DNA from: Chloroflexota bacterium
Lineage (GTDB): Bacteria; Chloroflexota; Anaerolineae; Anaerolineales; Villigracilaceae
Direction: 5' to 3'
NCBI GenBank assembly: GCA_016191845.1
Contig: JACPVF010000009.1
Coordinates: 1 to 64,000 of the forward strand
Length of the DNA stretch: 64,000 nucleotides
The position numbers and the translations under genes are program-made. Within the stretch, counting starts at the first letter, position 1, and each line of letters starts with the position of its first letter. The notes beneath the pieces are model-generated. The model was given only the letters and a program-made list of their open reading frames with translations. It was not told the DNA's origin and ran no database searches. Of this stretch, positions 16,929-26,500 are shown one piece after another.

Positions 16929-17034
16929 CCTCCCCCATTTTCAAAAAGCAAAAAATGGGGGAGGAGAAACTATAGAATTTTATACAAGCATCATATTCCC
17001 CTTCCCCCATTCGCGTTCTTCGAATGGGGGAAGG
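16929..17034. repeat. Pair of C-rich palindromes upstream of the DUF559 gene
   Basis: CCTCCCCCATTTT (16929-16941) pairs with AAAATGGGGGAGG (16952-16964). CCTTCCCCCATTCG (17000-17013) pairs with CGAATGGGGGAAGG (17021-17034). Both hairpins share the CCCCCATT core, so they are probably copies of one REP-like unit. They fill the space between the DUF559 start and the helicase gene end, and the second could terminate the helicase transcript. Confidence 0.78.
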
Positions 17035-17046
17035 ACGGGAAGGGGG

Positions 17047-19836
17047 TCACATCCCCAGCCACTGACTTGCCATCTTGGGCAGATTGGCGGCGGGGCCCTG
17101 ACGGGCGGTGCATTGCGGCAGGGAGTTGAGGAACATGCGGCCGTACTGCTTGGTCAGCACGCGGCGGTCGAAGATGGCCACGATGCCGCGGTCCGAGGCG
17201 GAGCGGATCAGGCGGCCGAATCCCTGGCGGAATTTGAGGATCGATTCGGGCAGGTAGTATTCGTTGAAGGGGTCTTCGTACAGCTCCGAGCGGGCGGCGA
17301 TCAGCGGGTCGGACGGCACGTCAAAGGGCAGCTTGGTGATGACCACCACCGAGAGCGCGTCGCCAGGCACGTCCACACCCTCCCAGAAGGAACGCGTGCC
17401 CAACAGCACGGCACGGTCTGCGGACTTGAACGAATCCAGCAGGGAAGCGGGTGAAGCGCCTTCGCCCTGTTCGAAGACGAAGATATCCTCACGCGCCAGC
17501 GGACCTGTGATGGCCTGCGAGGTCTTCTTGAGCGCGGCGTAGGACGTGAACAGCACCAGCATGCGTCCGCCCGTGGCCTTAGCCAGTTGGATGATGCCGC
17601 GGTCCAGGGCCTGCTGGTAACCATTGACGTTCGGCTCGGGGATGTCGTTGGCGATGTACAGCAGCGTGCTCGACTCGTAATCGAAGGGCGACCCCAGCGA
17701 GAGCACCTCGGCCTCTTCGGCCTGCAGGGTGTTCTTGATGTACTGGAACTCGCCGTTGGCGGTCATGGTGGCGGAGGTGAGCACCACGCAGGCCTTCTCG
17801 TGCCAGAGATATTTCTGCACCAGCGGACCCACGCGCAGCGGCGCGGCGTTGAGCGAGAGCCTGTCTCCGCGCGGATTGACCTCGACCCAGTAGACCTGTT
17901 CGCTGGTCGGCTTGCTGATCAGCCCGTTGGCGGCCGCCTCCGCTTCGGACATGCGCCTGAGGATATTGCTCAGGCTGCTCATGGTGTCTTCGAGGTTGTC
18001 GAAGCCTTCCGAGTAGAGCGAGGCCACGTCCTTGTACAACTCGCCGATGGACTTGATGAGCTGCACCATCGTGTCGTCGGCTTCGCCCCACATCATCTCC
18101 ACGTCGTCCCAGCCAGGCAGGGTGCGCGCGGCGGGCGTGATACGCAGCTGCCAGGCGTAATTGCTGGGCGGCTGTCCCTCGCGCTGCAGGGCGGCGAACT
18201 CGCCCAGCACGGTGTAGAACTGACGCATCAACTGTTCGAGGCGGAAGGATTGGTCGGTGGTGCGCTTGACCTTTTGCTGGAGCAGGCCGAAGTCGGAGGG
18301 GCGCAGCGAGTCGTGGACCTCGGTTAGCAGGCGGCCCAGGATCCCCGCCGAGGAGCCGCCCACTTCGCGGGTCATGCGCTCCACGTCCGCCTGTGTCAGG
18401 CGGAAGCTGAGCGCGTTGGTGGTGGCCGACTCCATGTGATGGGCCTCGTCCACGATGACGTAGCCGTACTCGGGCAGGACCTTGCTGCCCGTGGCGATAT
18501 CCGAGAGCAGCAGCGCGTGGTTGACGATCAGCACGTGCGCCGATTGGGCAGCCTGTTTGGCGCGATGGAAGGCGCAGGTGCCGTGCATGCGGCCCAGGCA
18601 GGTATCGGTGGTGCAGTTGTCGTCCTCGGCCGAGATGCGCCGCCAGACCTCGCGCTCGGTGGGGCCCGTCAGGTTGAGCTCGTTGCGGTCGCCGCTCTGG
18701 TTCTCCAACTGCCAGACCAGCACCTTGCACAGCACGCGCAACTCGTCGTCGTTCGCGGGTCCGTGCTGGCGCAGGTATTGCAGGCGGCGCGGGCACAGGT
18801 AGTTGTAGCGGCCCTTCAACACGGCGGCGCGCAGGTCGATGCCCAGCGCGGCGCGCAGGTCGGGGATGTCTTTCTGGATGAGCTGGTCCTGCAGGTTGAT
18901 GGTGTTGGTGGAGACGATCACGCGCGTGTTGTTCTGCATGGCGAACAGCGACGCGGGGATGAGATACGCGAAGGATTTACCCACGCCCGTGCCCGCCTCG
19001 ACCATCAGGTGGATTCCGCTATTGAGGGCGTCGGTCACCGCCTTGAGCATTTCCACCTGTTCGGGGCGATGTTCATAGAGCTGGAAATACTGCGAGAAGG
19101 GTCCGCCGTATTCGAGGATGGAGGCCACCTCTTCGGGGTCGAGCGCCACGGGCTCTTCGGGGATCAACAGCGGCGGCGCGTCCTTCGAAGCGGGAACAGG
19201 CCGCAGGTCCGCTTTGTGCTTGCTCTTCTTCGGCTGAATGCCTTCCTTGACACGAGCACGCAGGGCCTGCTGGAAGGCCCAGTTGGCGTCCCAGGGGATC
19301 GGCTCGCCCAGGCGGACGATCTCGGCCAGGGTCTCGAGCGGGAGTTCGGCGGCCATCTCCATCAGGCGCACATAGGCGGCCTGGGTGACGCGCGCATCGT
19401 CGAGGGCGCGGTGGGTGGCGGGCAGCGGAATGCCCAACTGCTGGCCGAGCGCACCCAGGTTATAGCGGCTGGCCGAGGGCATGAGCACGGCGGCCAGTTC
19501 GTAGGTGTCGATGACTTCGTTGTAGGCCAGGATGCCCGCCTTTTGCAGGAAACCCAGGTCGAAGCGCACGTTGTGACCGACGACGGGGCAATCGCCGACG
19601 AAGGCTTCCAACTCGTGGGCGATATCGGCCAGGCGCGGGGCCTGGCGCACCATGGCGTCGTCGATACCCGTCAGCCCCGTGATGAACTCGGGGATGTGGC
19701 GCCCAGGGTTGACCAGCGTGGAGAACTCATCCTCAACGCGATGTCCCTTGAATTTGACCGCGGCGATCTCGATGATGACGTCGCGCTTTTCGTCGAGGCC
19801 CGTGGTTTCGATGTCGATGGCAACAATGGAAGTCAT
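17047..19836 (-). CDS. dinG: DinG-type helicase with N-terminal DEDDh exonuclease
   Basis: A 929-residue fusion. Residues 1-~165 are a DnaQ-like 3'-5' exonuclease: IDIETTGL (ExoI), GHNVRFDLGFL (ExoII) and HRALDDARVT (ExoIII, DEDDh type). From ~255 an XPD/DinG superfamily 2 helicase follows, with Walker A VEAGTGVGKS, DEAH box VIVDEAHHME, and Cys residues (CPRRLQYL, CTTDTCLGRMHGTC) that fit the iron-sulfur cluster. The C-terminal motif GFGRLIRSASDRG is motif VI. ATG 19836 begins MTSIVAIDIETTG; longer readings add no homology. It probably acts in DNA repair or R-loop/replication restart, as DinG does. The exonuclease-DinG order is common in Firmicutes and Chloroflexi. Confidence 0.93.
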   Translation of the reverse strand: MTSIVAIDIETTGLDEKRDVIIEIAAVKFKGHRVEDEFSTLVNPGRHIPEFITGLTGIDDAMVRQAPRLADIAHELEAFVGDCPVVGHNVRFDLGFLQKAGILAYNEVIDTYELAAVLMPSASRYNLGALGQQLGIPLPATHRALDDARVTQAAYVRLMEMAAELPLETLAEIVRLGEPIPWDANWAFQQALRARVKEGIQPKKSKHKADLRPVPASKDAPPLLIPEEPVALDPEEVASILEYGGPFSQYFQLYEHRPEQVEMLKAVTDALNSGIHLMVEAGTGVGKSFAYLIPASLFAMQNNTRVIVSTNTINLQDQLIQKDIPDLRAALGIDLRAAVLKGRYNYLCPRRLQYLRQHGPANDDELRVLCKVLVWQLENQSGDRNELNLTGPTEREVWRRISAEDDNCTTDTCLGRMHGTCAFHRAKQAAQSAHVLIVNHALLLSDIATGSKVLPEYGYVIVDEAHHMESATTNALSFRLTQADVERMTREVGGSSAGILGRLLTEVHDSLRPSDFGLLQQKVKRTTDQSFRLEQLMRQFYTVLGEFAALQREGQPPSNYAWQLRITPAARTLPGWDDVEMMWGEADDTMVQLIKSIGELYKDVASLYSEGFDNLEDTMSSLSNILRRMSEAEAAANGLISKPTSEQVYWVEVNPRGDRLSLNAAPLRVGPLVQKYLWHEKACVVLTSATMTANGEFQYIKNTLQAEEAEVLSLGSPFDYESSTLLYIANDIPEPNVNGYQQALDRGIIQLAKATGGRMLVLFTSYAALKKTSQAITGPLAREDIFVFEQGEGASPASLLDSFKSADRAVLLGTRSFWEGVDVPGDALSVVVITKLPFDVPSDPLIAARSELYEDPFNEYYLPESILKFRQGFGRLIRSASDRGIVAIFDRRVLTKQYGRMFLNSLPQCTARQGPAANLPKMASQWLGM

Positions 19837-19903
19837 AGTAGAACAAGTGTACCATACGATTGTTCGGATGGGTTGCCTGCAAAGGTTCGGGGGATATGAA
19901 GAC

Positions 19904-19940
19904 ATGAACCGTTCCTGCATCTTGAACAGGAACGGTTCAT
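19904..19940. terminator. Perfect 14-bp hairpin after the fusion glycosyltransferase gene
   Basis: ATGAACCGTTCCTG (19904-19917) and CAGGAACGGTTCAT (19927-19940) are exact complements around a nine-base loop. It lies 41 bases beyond the stop of the leftward 1486-residue gene. The T-run after it is poor on both strands, so it may be an mRNA-stabilising or processing hairpin rather than a true intrinsic terminator. Confidence 0.6.
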
Positions 19941-19981
19941 GGGACTCAAATGGATGTCCGCTTGCGCGGTTCGCGAGCGGG

Positions 19982-22900
19982 TTAGGAGGCCGCTTTTCGC
20001 CTGCCGATCATCAGCATGAAATCACTGGGAAGTTCGCCTGAATCGATCAGACGGTCCTCGATTTCAAAGATATGTTGGATGCGGGCATTATGCTCTGGGT
20101 TCTGGGCGTCGAAGTTGTGGACGATGCCGTTGTAGAGCAGGTGCTGGATCGTGCCGCCCAACTTCCGCATGGTCACCACGTCGAAATACTTTTGGAAAAG
20201 CGGCCAGATCTCCGCCGAGCGGATGGACTCGAAGGGGGAGGCTGCCATTACTTCCTGCGGGGTGGGGCGGCCTTCTGCGGCCTTCAGGATGCCGTGTCGA
20301 TACATGCGCAACGATTCAGGCAGCGCAGCCAGCAATTCCTGGGTGAGTTTGAGCTGCAGATCGGTCCACTGGAATTGCGTCGGGCCGACAAACTCCTCCA
20401 ATACGAAGAAACCACGCGGGGTGAGGGCCCGCGAAACCTGCTCCATTACGGCTTCCAGTTCCACGAAATGATGGAAACTCTGGCAGGAGAAGATCAGGTC
20501 ATAACCATCTGCAGGCAGGACCAGCTTGTTGGCGTCGCCCACGCGGAACCCGCCTGGTGCACCCAACGCCTCGCGGCGCCGCTCGCCTTCGGCCACGCGG
20601 TCCTCACTGATATCCATGCCCTCCAGGTACTGTGTGGAACCCGTTTCCCACAGGAACAGGCTACGGGCCGCTGCGCCGCATCCCAGGTCGAAACTTTTCG
20701 AGGCAGGACCGCCCAACGCATTTCGAAGCCACTCCTCCCAGCGCAGGCCGTCCACGGCGGCGCGCTGTCGATAGTGTTGCGCAATCAGTGGATGATCGAG
20801 CCAGGCATTCCACTGCCCCGTGGCTTCCACTTTGAGGTGGTCGCCCCATTTGAGATTCTCGCGTTGAAGCTTTTTTGCATATTCATCCTCGGCCTGAGGC
20901 TGAACCTGAATGGGAGCAGCGGGGGGGAGAGTTGGCTTGGACGCTAGGGTCGCGATTTTGGGCCGACCGACTGCAGGTGCATGCCTGAAAGAGGTGAGCG
21001 GTCTGTGTACGTGCGGCACCCAACTCACATTCCATTTGAGTTCGTACCGCCGCTTGTTCTCTTCGAAGATGAAATCATAGGAGCCGTCTTCGATCAGCTT
21101 GCCGAAAGCTGCCTGCCCGAAGTGATGGACAAAGACATCCTGCACGTACAGCACACGATAGCCTTCCTGTTTCATGCGGTGAGAGTAATCGTCATCCTCG
21201 AACATGCCCACGCCAAATCGTTCATCCAGCGGGCCGACGGTCTGATACACATCGCGGCGGAAAGCCACGCAGAACATGGCCAGCATGTGAATTTCGGCAG
21301 CCAGGCTTTCGTTCGCCCAGGTGTAGGCGCGGGCAAACCCTTCCATTTCATTCCACGTGCCATATGGTGCGTCGATCTTGGCCTCATTGCCCACAAAATT
21401 AGTGCTCGGACCCACCATCCCGACCTCTGGATCATGTAGATGCCGAATCAGGCGCCTCAACCAGCCTGGGGGAACGATGGTGTCATTGTTGAGCAGGACA
21501 AGGTATTCGCCTGTGGAGAGCGCAATGCCCTGATTATTTGCCTTGGCAAAACCATTGTTTGTGGTGTTGAGAATGGTGCGGATGTGCTTGTGCCTGCTGG
21601 CCATGTAGCGCAGGTAAGATTGAGTACCATCGTGAGAGTTATTGTCCACGACGATGATCTCGTAGCTGGGATATTTCGTATTGCGCAACAGACTTTCGAG
21701 GCAAAGCTTGGTGAGGGCCAGGTTATTGTAGGTGACGATGACAATGCTGGCCTTCGATGTGACCTGACGCAGCGCGGCGGCGACCGTGCCGTAGCGCTGG
21801 CTCCAATCGTTCTGGCGCGCATATTCTATGCGGCGTGTGATCATGGATATGTCATTCTCGACCACGGCCTGATCCAGTTTCGCGAGGAAGTCCTCGCGGC
21901 CATCGGCAATGTAGAGCAGTTCGCGATAATGGAACAACTCGGGCAGCGCCACCGAAACGACGGGCTTGCCGCCGCACAAGTATTCATAAACCTTGACGGG
22001 ATCGGTAGCCTCGGTAATGGGGTTGATCTTAAAGGGGATCAGGCAGGCGTCGAAGTGATATAGATACTGCGGCATCAACTCGTACGGCTGCTGTCCCAGC
22101 ATGCGTACGTTGGGCAGGGATTTCAGTTCACTGACATCCACATCAAAGACGCCGCCCAGTAGAACAAAGGTGTAATCTGGGCGATTCCTGGCGATATAGG
22201 TCATCAGTTCGACGTCAAACCATTCGGCAATGGCGCCGTAATAACCGACCACGGGATGATCGATCTCGGTCAACACCTGGTTGGGACGATAGCGCTGGCT
22301 GTAGAACTCGTAGTCAGTGGCATTACGGGCCAGAACCATCGGGCGATTGGCCTTGCCCCAGGTATCGTACAGACGCTGACTGGTCACCACCAACAGGTCG
22401 CATTCCTGCACCAGCGTCTGTTCTGCATCAAGGATGGCGCGCTCGATGAGGGGGAAGTTATTCCATTCGTCCATGCAGTCATAGATGACCTGCCAGCCCC
22501 AGCGCGTGCGCGTCTCCAGCGCAATCTGACCCCATGAGGCAATCATCACGTAACTAATGGCCGGCTCGATATGATGGGTATGACGCAGTTCGTCCAGCGA
22601 GGCCAGGATCGATTCAGCCAGATCGCCCTCCATCAACTCGCCGTAGACGTTGGGCGGTCGCTGTACAGAGATCACGATCTCGTGGACGTTTTCCTTGAGC
22701 TCGCGTACTACAACCCTGGGGCTGGCGTCCGCCGCCAGGAACTCGGAGATGCAGATATAGAACACACGGTGTCCATGAGCCGCAAATTGCGACATCATCT
22801 GCTGCGGGCGCTGATAGCGGAAGCTCCAGTCGATGATCGAGAAACATATAACGTCAGGCAAGCGTGGAGTTTCGTTCGCCTCGTGCAAGAGGATCTCGGC

Positions 22901-24442
22901 GCGTTTCTCTTCGGGCAGGCTGGGCTGGATGACCAGATTTTCGTAGAAATCTGGCCCGGGCTTGGGGTCGGGATCGGCAATGGGTTGGACCTGCGCCACG
23001 GGAGCAGGTTGGGGCGGGAGCGTGGAATACCCCAGCAGGGCCCGCAGCGGCCGCTTGACGGGTTCGGGCAGGATGCGCTTGGTCCATTGGATCGGGTGCA
23101 GAAGTGGGAAGAAGAGATGGGCCAAACGGCTGCGCCATTCGCGATAGGCGACCCCTAATTTCCAGATGCGTGCCTCGCGCATGCGCAACACTTCCTCGTT
23201 GCTCAGTCTTAATTCTTCACGCAACCAGATGATCCCTTGATCGCGCGCCTGGATGATGATTTGCCGTTCGGACAGTTGGGCCTTGAGGTGCCGAATGGCC
23301 CGTTCGCGGTCCTCAACTCTTTCCTCTGCAAGGCGTTTCTCCCTGGTTTGTTCCGTCAATTGGCCTTGTAATAATGCAATCTCGTTGAGATTCGATTGCA
23401 GGAGGCGATGATTCGCCTGTTGTTGTTCGTTCAGAGACTGCACGCTTTGAAGAAATCGATCATTCTCTGTTTTATAGGCTGCAAGCTGTGCACGCAGGGT
23501 CTCGGCTTCTGCTTCCTTTTGCTGTACCTGTGTCGAGAATTGCTGCAGCGATTTCTCACTGTCAAGTAAACGCTGGCCCATTTCACCGAGCGTCCGCTGC
23601 AAATATTGAATGCGCGCCGCACGGATGTCAGCCGTATGATCGGGTTCGCTGGTTGTCAGGACGCCCGCGTCGATGCCCTGCCATTCCTGGCCTGCAATGA
23701 TCTGATACACGGGGCCTGCATTTGCGCATAATCCCACATAAGTTTCGATCACATCCTGTGCAATATGCGCATCCATCAGGTCACTCAGGCTGGTGGGGTT
23801 ATTTCGAAGTCCCAGATCCACCATCGAACATGCGCGGGAGATCATCTCATCCGTTACAGGCAGGCCGAGATACCCCAGCACGCGGTGTAGTTCCGCCTGG
23901 GGATTAATGAAATAGGCATCATAATGAGTAACAATGTAATCCTGAGGTGATACATCCCCCATCAGCTTTTGATAATAGTTCAGCCACAAGCAGCTGCCGA
24001 ATGAAAGCGATGAAAATCCCCTGCGCTCCAGGGAGCGCGCCACCGAAGCAGGGTTTCGGAGGACAACAACCAGTTTTATATCGGGAAGCAGACTCTTCCA
24101 GAACGGAAGCGTGAGCGAAGTGCGCGGATCCTTCCAACCCCAGATTGACTCTGTTTCGAATTGAGCGATCAATTTCCTGGCGTTCTCGCGTTGGAATTCA
24201 ACACGGTCGGATGTCTCCCATCCAGCGGGGAACTCTGGTACCAGGTCCCAGCCGCCATTGAACTCGGCCAGGATCTGGTTATTGATATTGACGAACTCAG
24301 GGTGTTCCCAAAATCCATCGGGATTGTCTGGCGCGGCATTCTTGATCCTTTCCTCAGGGCCCAGGTATACACCGCACTCTTTCAATAAATGTGCAACCAT
24401 GGATGTCCCCGAACGGTGCATCCCTGTAATCAGGACGGTCAT
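19982..24442 (-). CDS. Four-domain sulfotransferase / glycosyltransferase / GT2 / methyltransferase fusion
   Basis: A 1486-residue cytoplasmic protein. Residues 1-~250 are a sulfotransferase-like domain: LITGMHRSGTSMVAHLL is the 5'-PSB (PAPS) loop and VVLRNPASVARSL the 3'-PB motif. A coiled coil runs ~270-427 (IRAARIQYLQRTLGEM to LRLSNEEVLRMREA). Residues ~528-885 are a GT-B-fold glycosyltransferase with ends such as DPVKVYEYLCGGKPVVS. Residues ~898-1160 are a GT2 (GT-A) domain: SIVIVTYNN, VVDNNSHDGT, LLNNDT (metal site) and MFEDDDYSHRM. Residues ~1195-1480 are a class I methyltransferase with SFDLGCGAAARS. It probably makes or decorates a surface polysaccharide. No other polysaccharide gene adjoins it. 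Confidence 0.87.
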   Translation of the reverse strand: MTVLITGMHRSGTSMVAHLLKECGVYLGPEERIKNAAPDNPDGFWEHPEFVNINNQILAEFNGGWDLVPEFPAGWETSDRVEFQRENARKLIAQFETESIWGWKDPRTSLTLPFWKSLLPDIKLVVVLRNPASVARSLERRGFSSLSFGSCLWLNYYQKLMGDVSPQDYIVTHYDAYFINPQAELHRVLGYLGLPVTDEMISRACSMVDLGLRNNPTSLSDLMDAHIAQDVIETYVGLCANAGPVYQIIAGQEWQGIDAGVLTTSEPDHTADIRAARIQYLQRTLGEMGQRLLDSEKSLQQFSTQVQQKEAEAETLRAQLAAYKTENDRFLQSVQSLNEQQQANHRLLQSNLNEIALLQGQLTEQTREKRLAEERVEDRERAIRHLKAQLSERQIIIQARDQGIIWLREELRLSNEEVLRMREARIWKLGVAYREWRSRLAHLFFPLLHPIQWTKRILPEPVKRPLRALLGYSTLPPQPAPVAQVQPIADPDPKPGPDFYENLVIQPSLPEEKRAEILLHEANETPRLPDVICFSIIDWSFRYQRPQQMMSQFAAHGHRVFYICISEFLAADASPRVVVRELKENVHEIVISVQRPPNVYGELMEGDLAESILASLDELRHTHHIEPAISYVMIASWGQIALETRTRWGWQVIYDCMDEWNNFPLIERAILDAEQTLVQECDLLVVTSQRLYDTWGKANRPMVLARNATDYEFYSQRYRPNQVLTEIDHPVVGYYGAIAEWFDVELMTYIARNRPDYTFVLLGGVFDVDVSELKSLPNVRMLGQQPYELMPQYLYHFDACLIPFKINPITEATDPVKVYEYLCGGKPVVSVALPELFHYRELLYIADGREDFLAKLDQAVVENDISMITRRIEYARQNDWSQRYGTVAAALRQVTSKASIVIVTYNNLALTKLCLESLLRNTKYPSYEIIVVDNNSHDGTQSYLRYMASRHKHIRTILNTTNNGFAKANNQGIALSTGEYLVLLNNDTIVPPGWLRRLIRHLHDPEVGMVGPSTNFVGNEAKIDAPYGTWNEMEGFARAYTWANESLAAEIHMLAMFCVAFRRDVYQTVGPLDERFGVGMFEDDDYSHRMKQEGYRVLYVQDVFVHHFGQAAFGKLIEDGSYDFIFEENKRRYELKWNVSWVPHVHRPLTSFRHAPAVGRPKIATLASKPTLPPAAPIQVQPQAEDEYAKKLQRENLKWGDHLKVEATGQWNAWLDHPLIAQHYRQRAAVDGLRWEEWLRNALGGPASKSFDLGCGAAARSLFLWETGSTQYLEGMDISEDRVAEGERRREALGAPGGFRVGDANKLVLPADGYDLIFSCQSFHHFVELEAVMEQVSRALTPRGFFVLEEFVGPTQFQWTDLQLKLTQELLAALPESLRMYRHGILKAAEGRPTPQEVMAASPFESIRSAEIWPLFQKYFDVVTMRKLGGTIQHLLYNGIVHNFDAQNPEHNARIQHIFEIEDRLIDSGELPSDFMLMIGRRKAAS

Positions 24443-24692
24443 TTAATCCTCCTAGTAACGAACCTTTGTGAGATATGTATCTTTTTGGAACAATCTACTT
24501 TGCATTCGAAGGCTGTCGCAAGCCATATTTTTCCACCTTCGTTCGATGCCTGTGGCATTATAACGTAAAAGTTCGGGTGAATTCATAGACGAAGATTAGA
24601 AAATAAAAAAATTAAGAAATGTCCTGATGAGATGCTTTGCAACACCGAAGATGAGTCCATGAAACTTTTGTCATCCCCTGCCGACATGAAGA

Positions 24693-24725
24693 TAAAAAAA
24701 AGAGCGCCTGATGATGGCGCTCTTT
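24693..24725 (-). terminator. Terminator of the plsX operon
   Basis: AAAGAGCGCC (24699-24708) pairs with GGCGCTCTTT (24716-24725). On the minus strand it is followed by a T-run, five bases after the stop of the leftward gene ending at 24730. The rest of the 287-base gap (24443-24729) holds no recognised gene. Confidence 0.88.
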
Positions 24726-24729
24726 AGGT

Positions 24730-25458
24730 TCATTCTTTTGCCTGGGGCAAGACGGACTTTATTCTTTCGATTTCCGCAGAGGAAAAGGGGTGTTCCTTGG
24801 CCTTCTGCCGCATGAAGTCTTTGATCTGCTTGACCTTCATGGCGGGCATGGGCGCGTCGGCTGTATCCAGTTCCACGTTCTCGTCGGTGAAGACCAGCAG
24901 GGCCGAGATGGGCGGAATCTGCTCCGCGTCCATGTGTTTGGCAAATTCCTTTTGCAGTGACTTGATGTCGGCGTCAGCTTCGACATCGGGGCGGCCGATG
25001 CCTTCCTGGCCGAAGAAGCGCAGGTAGCTCTGGGCAAACCCACCGCCGCTGAGACGCCAGCGCTTCTTGGAATAACTTGCCTTGCCGATCACGGTGGACG
25101 CGATGATCACCCAGATACCCGCAGGTCCGACCAGCAGGTGCGAAGCAGGCGTAACGTAGTGATATAGGGTGGTATCCCCAGGCAGACCTTTGAGCGCGGC
25201 ATCGATCTTCTCGTCAGGACGGGGCGAGCGGCCGAAATTCTTGCTCATCTGGTTGCCAATGCTGGTCAGCAGCATGGACATCACCACCGACCCGATCAGG
25301 AGATACTGGCTTTGCAGCGTGACTTTGGTCGGATCGCCGCTAAGGGTCTGATACGCAAAATAGGCGACCCCGACCAACACCACAATACTTGCAATAGACA
25401 GGTAATTGCTAATCTTGCCGTTGCGTTCGATGAGTTTATCGTTTTTGATGATCTTCAT
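24730..25458 (-). CDS. Membrane protein with NERD-like domain
   Basis: A 242-residue protein with two hydrophobic helices (about residues 20-38 and 50-66) followed by a cytoplasmic domain. The segment LYHYVTPASHLLVGPAGIWVI resembles the beginning of NERD (nuclease-related) domains, which normally read HVLVGPxGVFVI, but the later NERD residues are weak. It starts eight bases after plsX and ends at a terminator, so it is co-transcribed with plsX. Function unknown; a role in membrane-lipid physiology would be inference from the operon only. Confidence 0.62.
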   Translation of the reverse strand: MKIIKNDKLIERNGKISNYLSIASIVVLVGVAYFAYQTLSGDPTKVTLQSQYLLIGSVVMSMLLTSIGNQMSKNFGRSPRPDEKIDAALKGLPGDTTLYHYVTPASHLLVGPAGIWVIIASTVIGKASYSKKRWRLSGGGFAQSYLRFFGQEGIGRPDVEADADIKSLQKEFAKHMDAEQIPPISALLVFTDENVELDTADAPMPAMKVKQIKDFMRQKAKEHPFSSAEIERIKSVLPQAKE

Positions 25459-25466
25459 GATAGGGT

Positions 25467-26483
25467 CTACTTCTTCAAGCTTTCTTCGATGGCAGATTTC
25501 ATGGCGTCGAGCACCTTGGCATCCACGGCGTTCCTGGCCACGCGGATGGCATTCTTGACGGCGAAGGCATCCGAGCGGCCATGACCGATGAAGACCAGTC
25601 CATTGACGCCCAACAGCGGGGCAGCGCCTTCCTCGCTGGGATCGAGCAGCTTCTTGATCTGGTTCAGCGCGGGCTTGACCAACGCGCCGCCGATCAGCGC
25701 CAGCGGTCCGCCGCTCTTGATGGCCGACTTGATCTTGTCCACGATCAACTTGGCCACTGCTTCGGAGGTCTTGAGCATCACGTTGCCCACAAAGCCGTCC
25801 GTGACGGCCACGTCCACTTTGCCGCCGATGACTTCCTTGCCTTCGACGTTGCCGAAGTAATTCAGCTTGGAGGCTTTGAACAACGGTGTGGCTTCCTTGA
25901 CGAGGTGATTGCCCTTGCCTTCCTCTTCGCCGTTCGAGACCAGGCCAACCTTGGGGTTTTTGACGCCGCGCACCTTTTCCGCGTAGATGCTACCCATGAT
26001 GCCGAACTGATAGAGGTGAACCGCTTCACAGTCGGGGTTGGCGCCGATGTCGAGGACCACGCACGAGCCTGTGGCGGTCGGGAAGACGGGGGCCAGCGCG
26101 GGGCGCTCCACACCGCGGATGCGTCCCAGGCGGAAGAGGGCCGTGACCATGGCCGCGCCCGTGTTGCCCGCCGTGACGAAGGCATCCGCTTCGCCCTTCT
26201 TGACCAGGTCGATGCCGACGGCCATCGAGTTCTGTGCATCCTTGTGACGGGCCTTGAAGGCCAGATCCTCGCCCTTGTCGTTCATGGTCAGCATCTCGGG
26301 GGCATGCACGATGCGGATCGGCAGGTTCCCTGGGTTGGCGGCTTCGAGCACGGGCTTGATCCTGGCTTCATCGCCGGCCAGGATGATCTCCACGCCGTAC
26401 TCTCGGGCGGCTGCCACGGCGCCTTGTACGTCTGGCACGGGGAATTCGTCACTGCCCATGGCGTCCACAACAATTCGAGTCAT
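25467..26483 (-). CDS. plsX: Phosphate acyltransferase PlsX
   Basis: A 338-residue soluble enzyme that converts acyl-ACP to acyl-phosphate, the donor for PlsY in phosphatidic acid synthesis. It begins TRIVVDAMGSDEFP and has DAFVTAGNTGAAMV, VVLDIGANPDC, NGEEEGKGN and DGFVGNVMLKT, all conserved in PlsX. Length is normal. A clear promoter was not found, but a 26-base palindrome lies 17 bases upstream of the ATG and may be its operator. It is followed by a membrane protein gene. The usual partner fabH/acpP genes are not here. Confidence 0.95.
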   Translation of the reverse strand: MTRIVVDAMGSDEFPVPDVQGAVAAAREYGVEIILAGDEARIKPVLEAANPGNLPIRIVHAPEMLTMNDKGEDLAFKARHKDAQNSMAVGIDLVKKGEADAFVTAGNTGAAMVTALFRLGRIRGVERPALAPVFPTATGSCVVLDIGANPDCEAVHLYQFGIMGSIYAEKVRGVKNPKVGLVSNGEEEGKGNHLVKEATPLFKASKLNYFGNVEGKEVIGGKVDVAVTDGFVGNVMLKTSEAVAKLIVDKIKSAIKSGGPLALIGGALVKPALNQIKKLLDPSEEGAAPLLGVNGLVFIGHGRSDAFAVKNAIRVARNAVDAKVLDAMKSAIEESLKK

Positions 26484-26500
26484 GATTGCTCCTTATGCGG

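Noticed and set aside
18436-19899. Plus-strand open frame of 487 codons
   Set aside because: Antisense to the exonuclease-helicase gene, with no recognisable protein motif.
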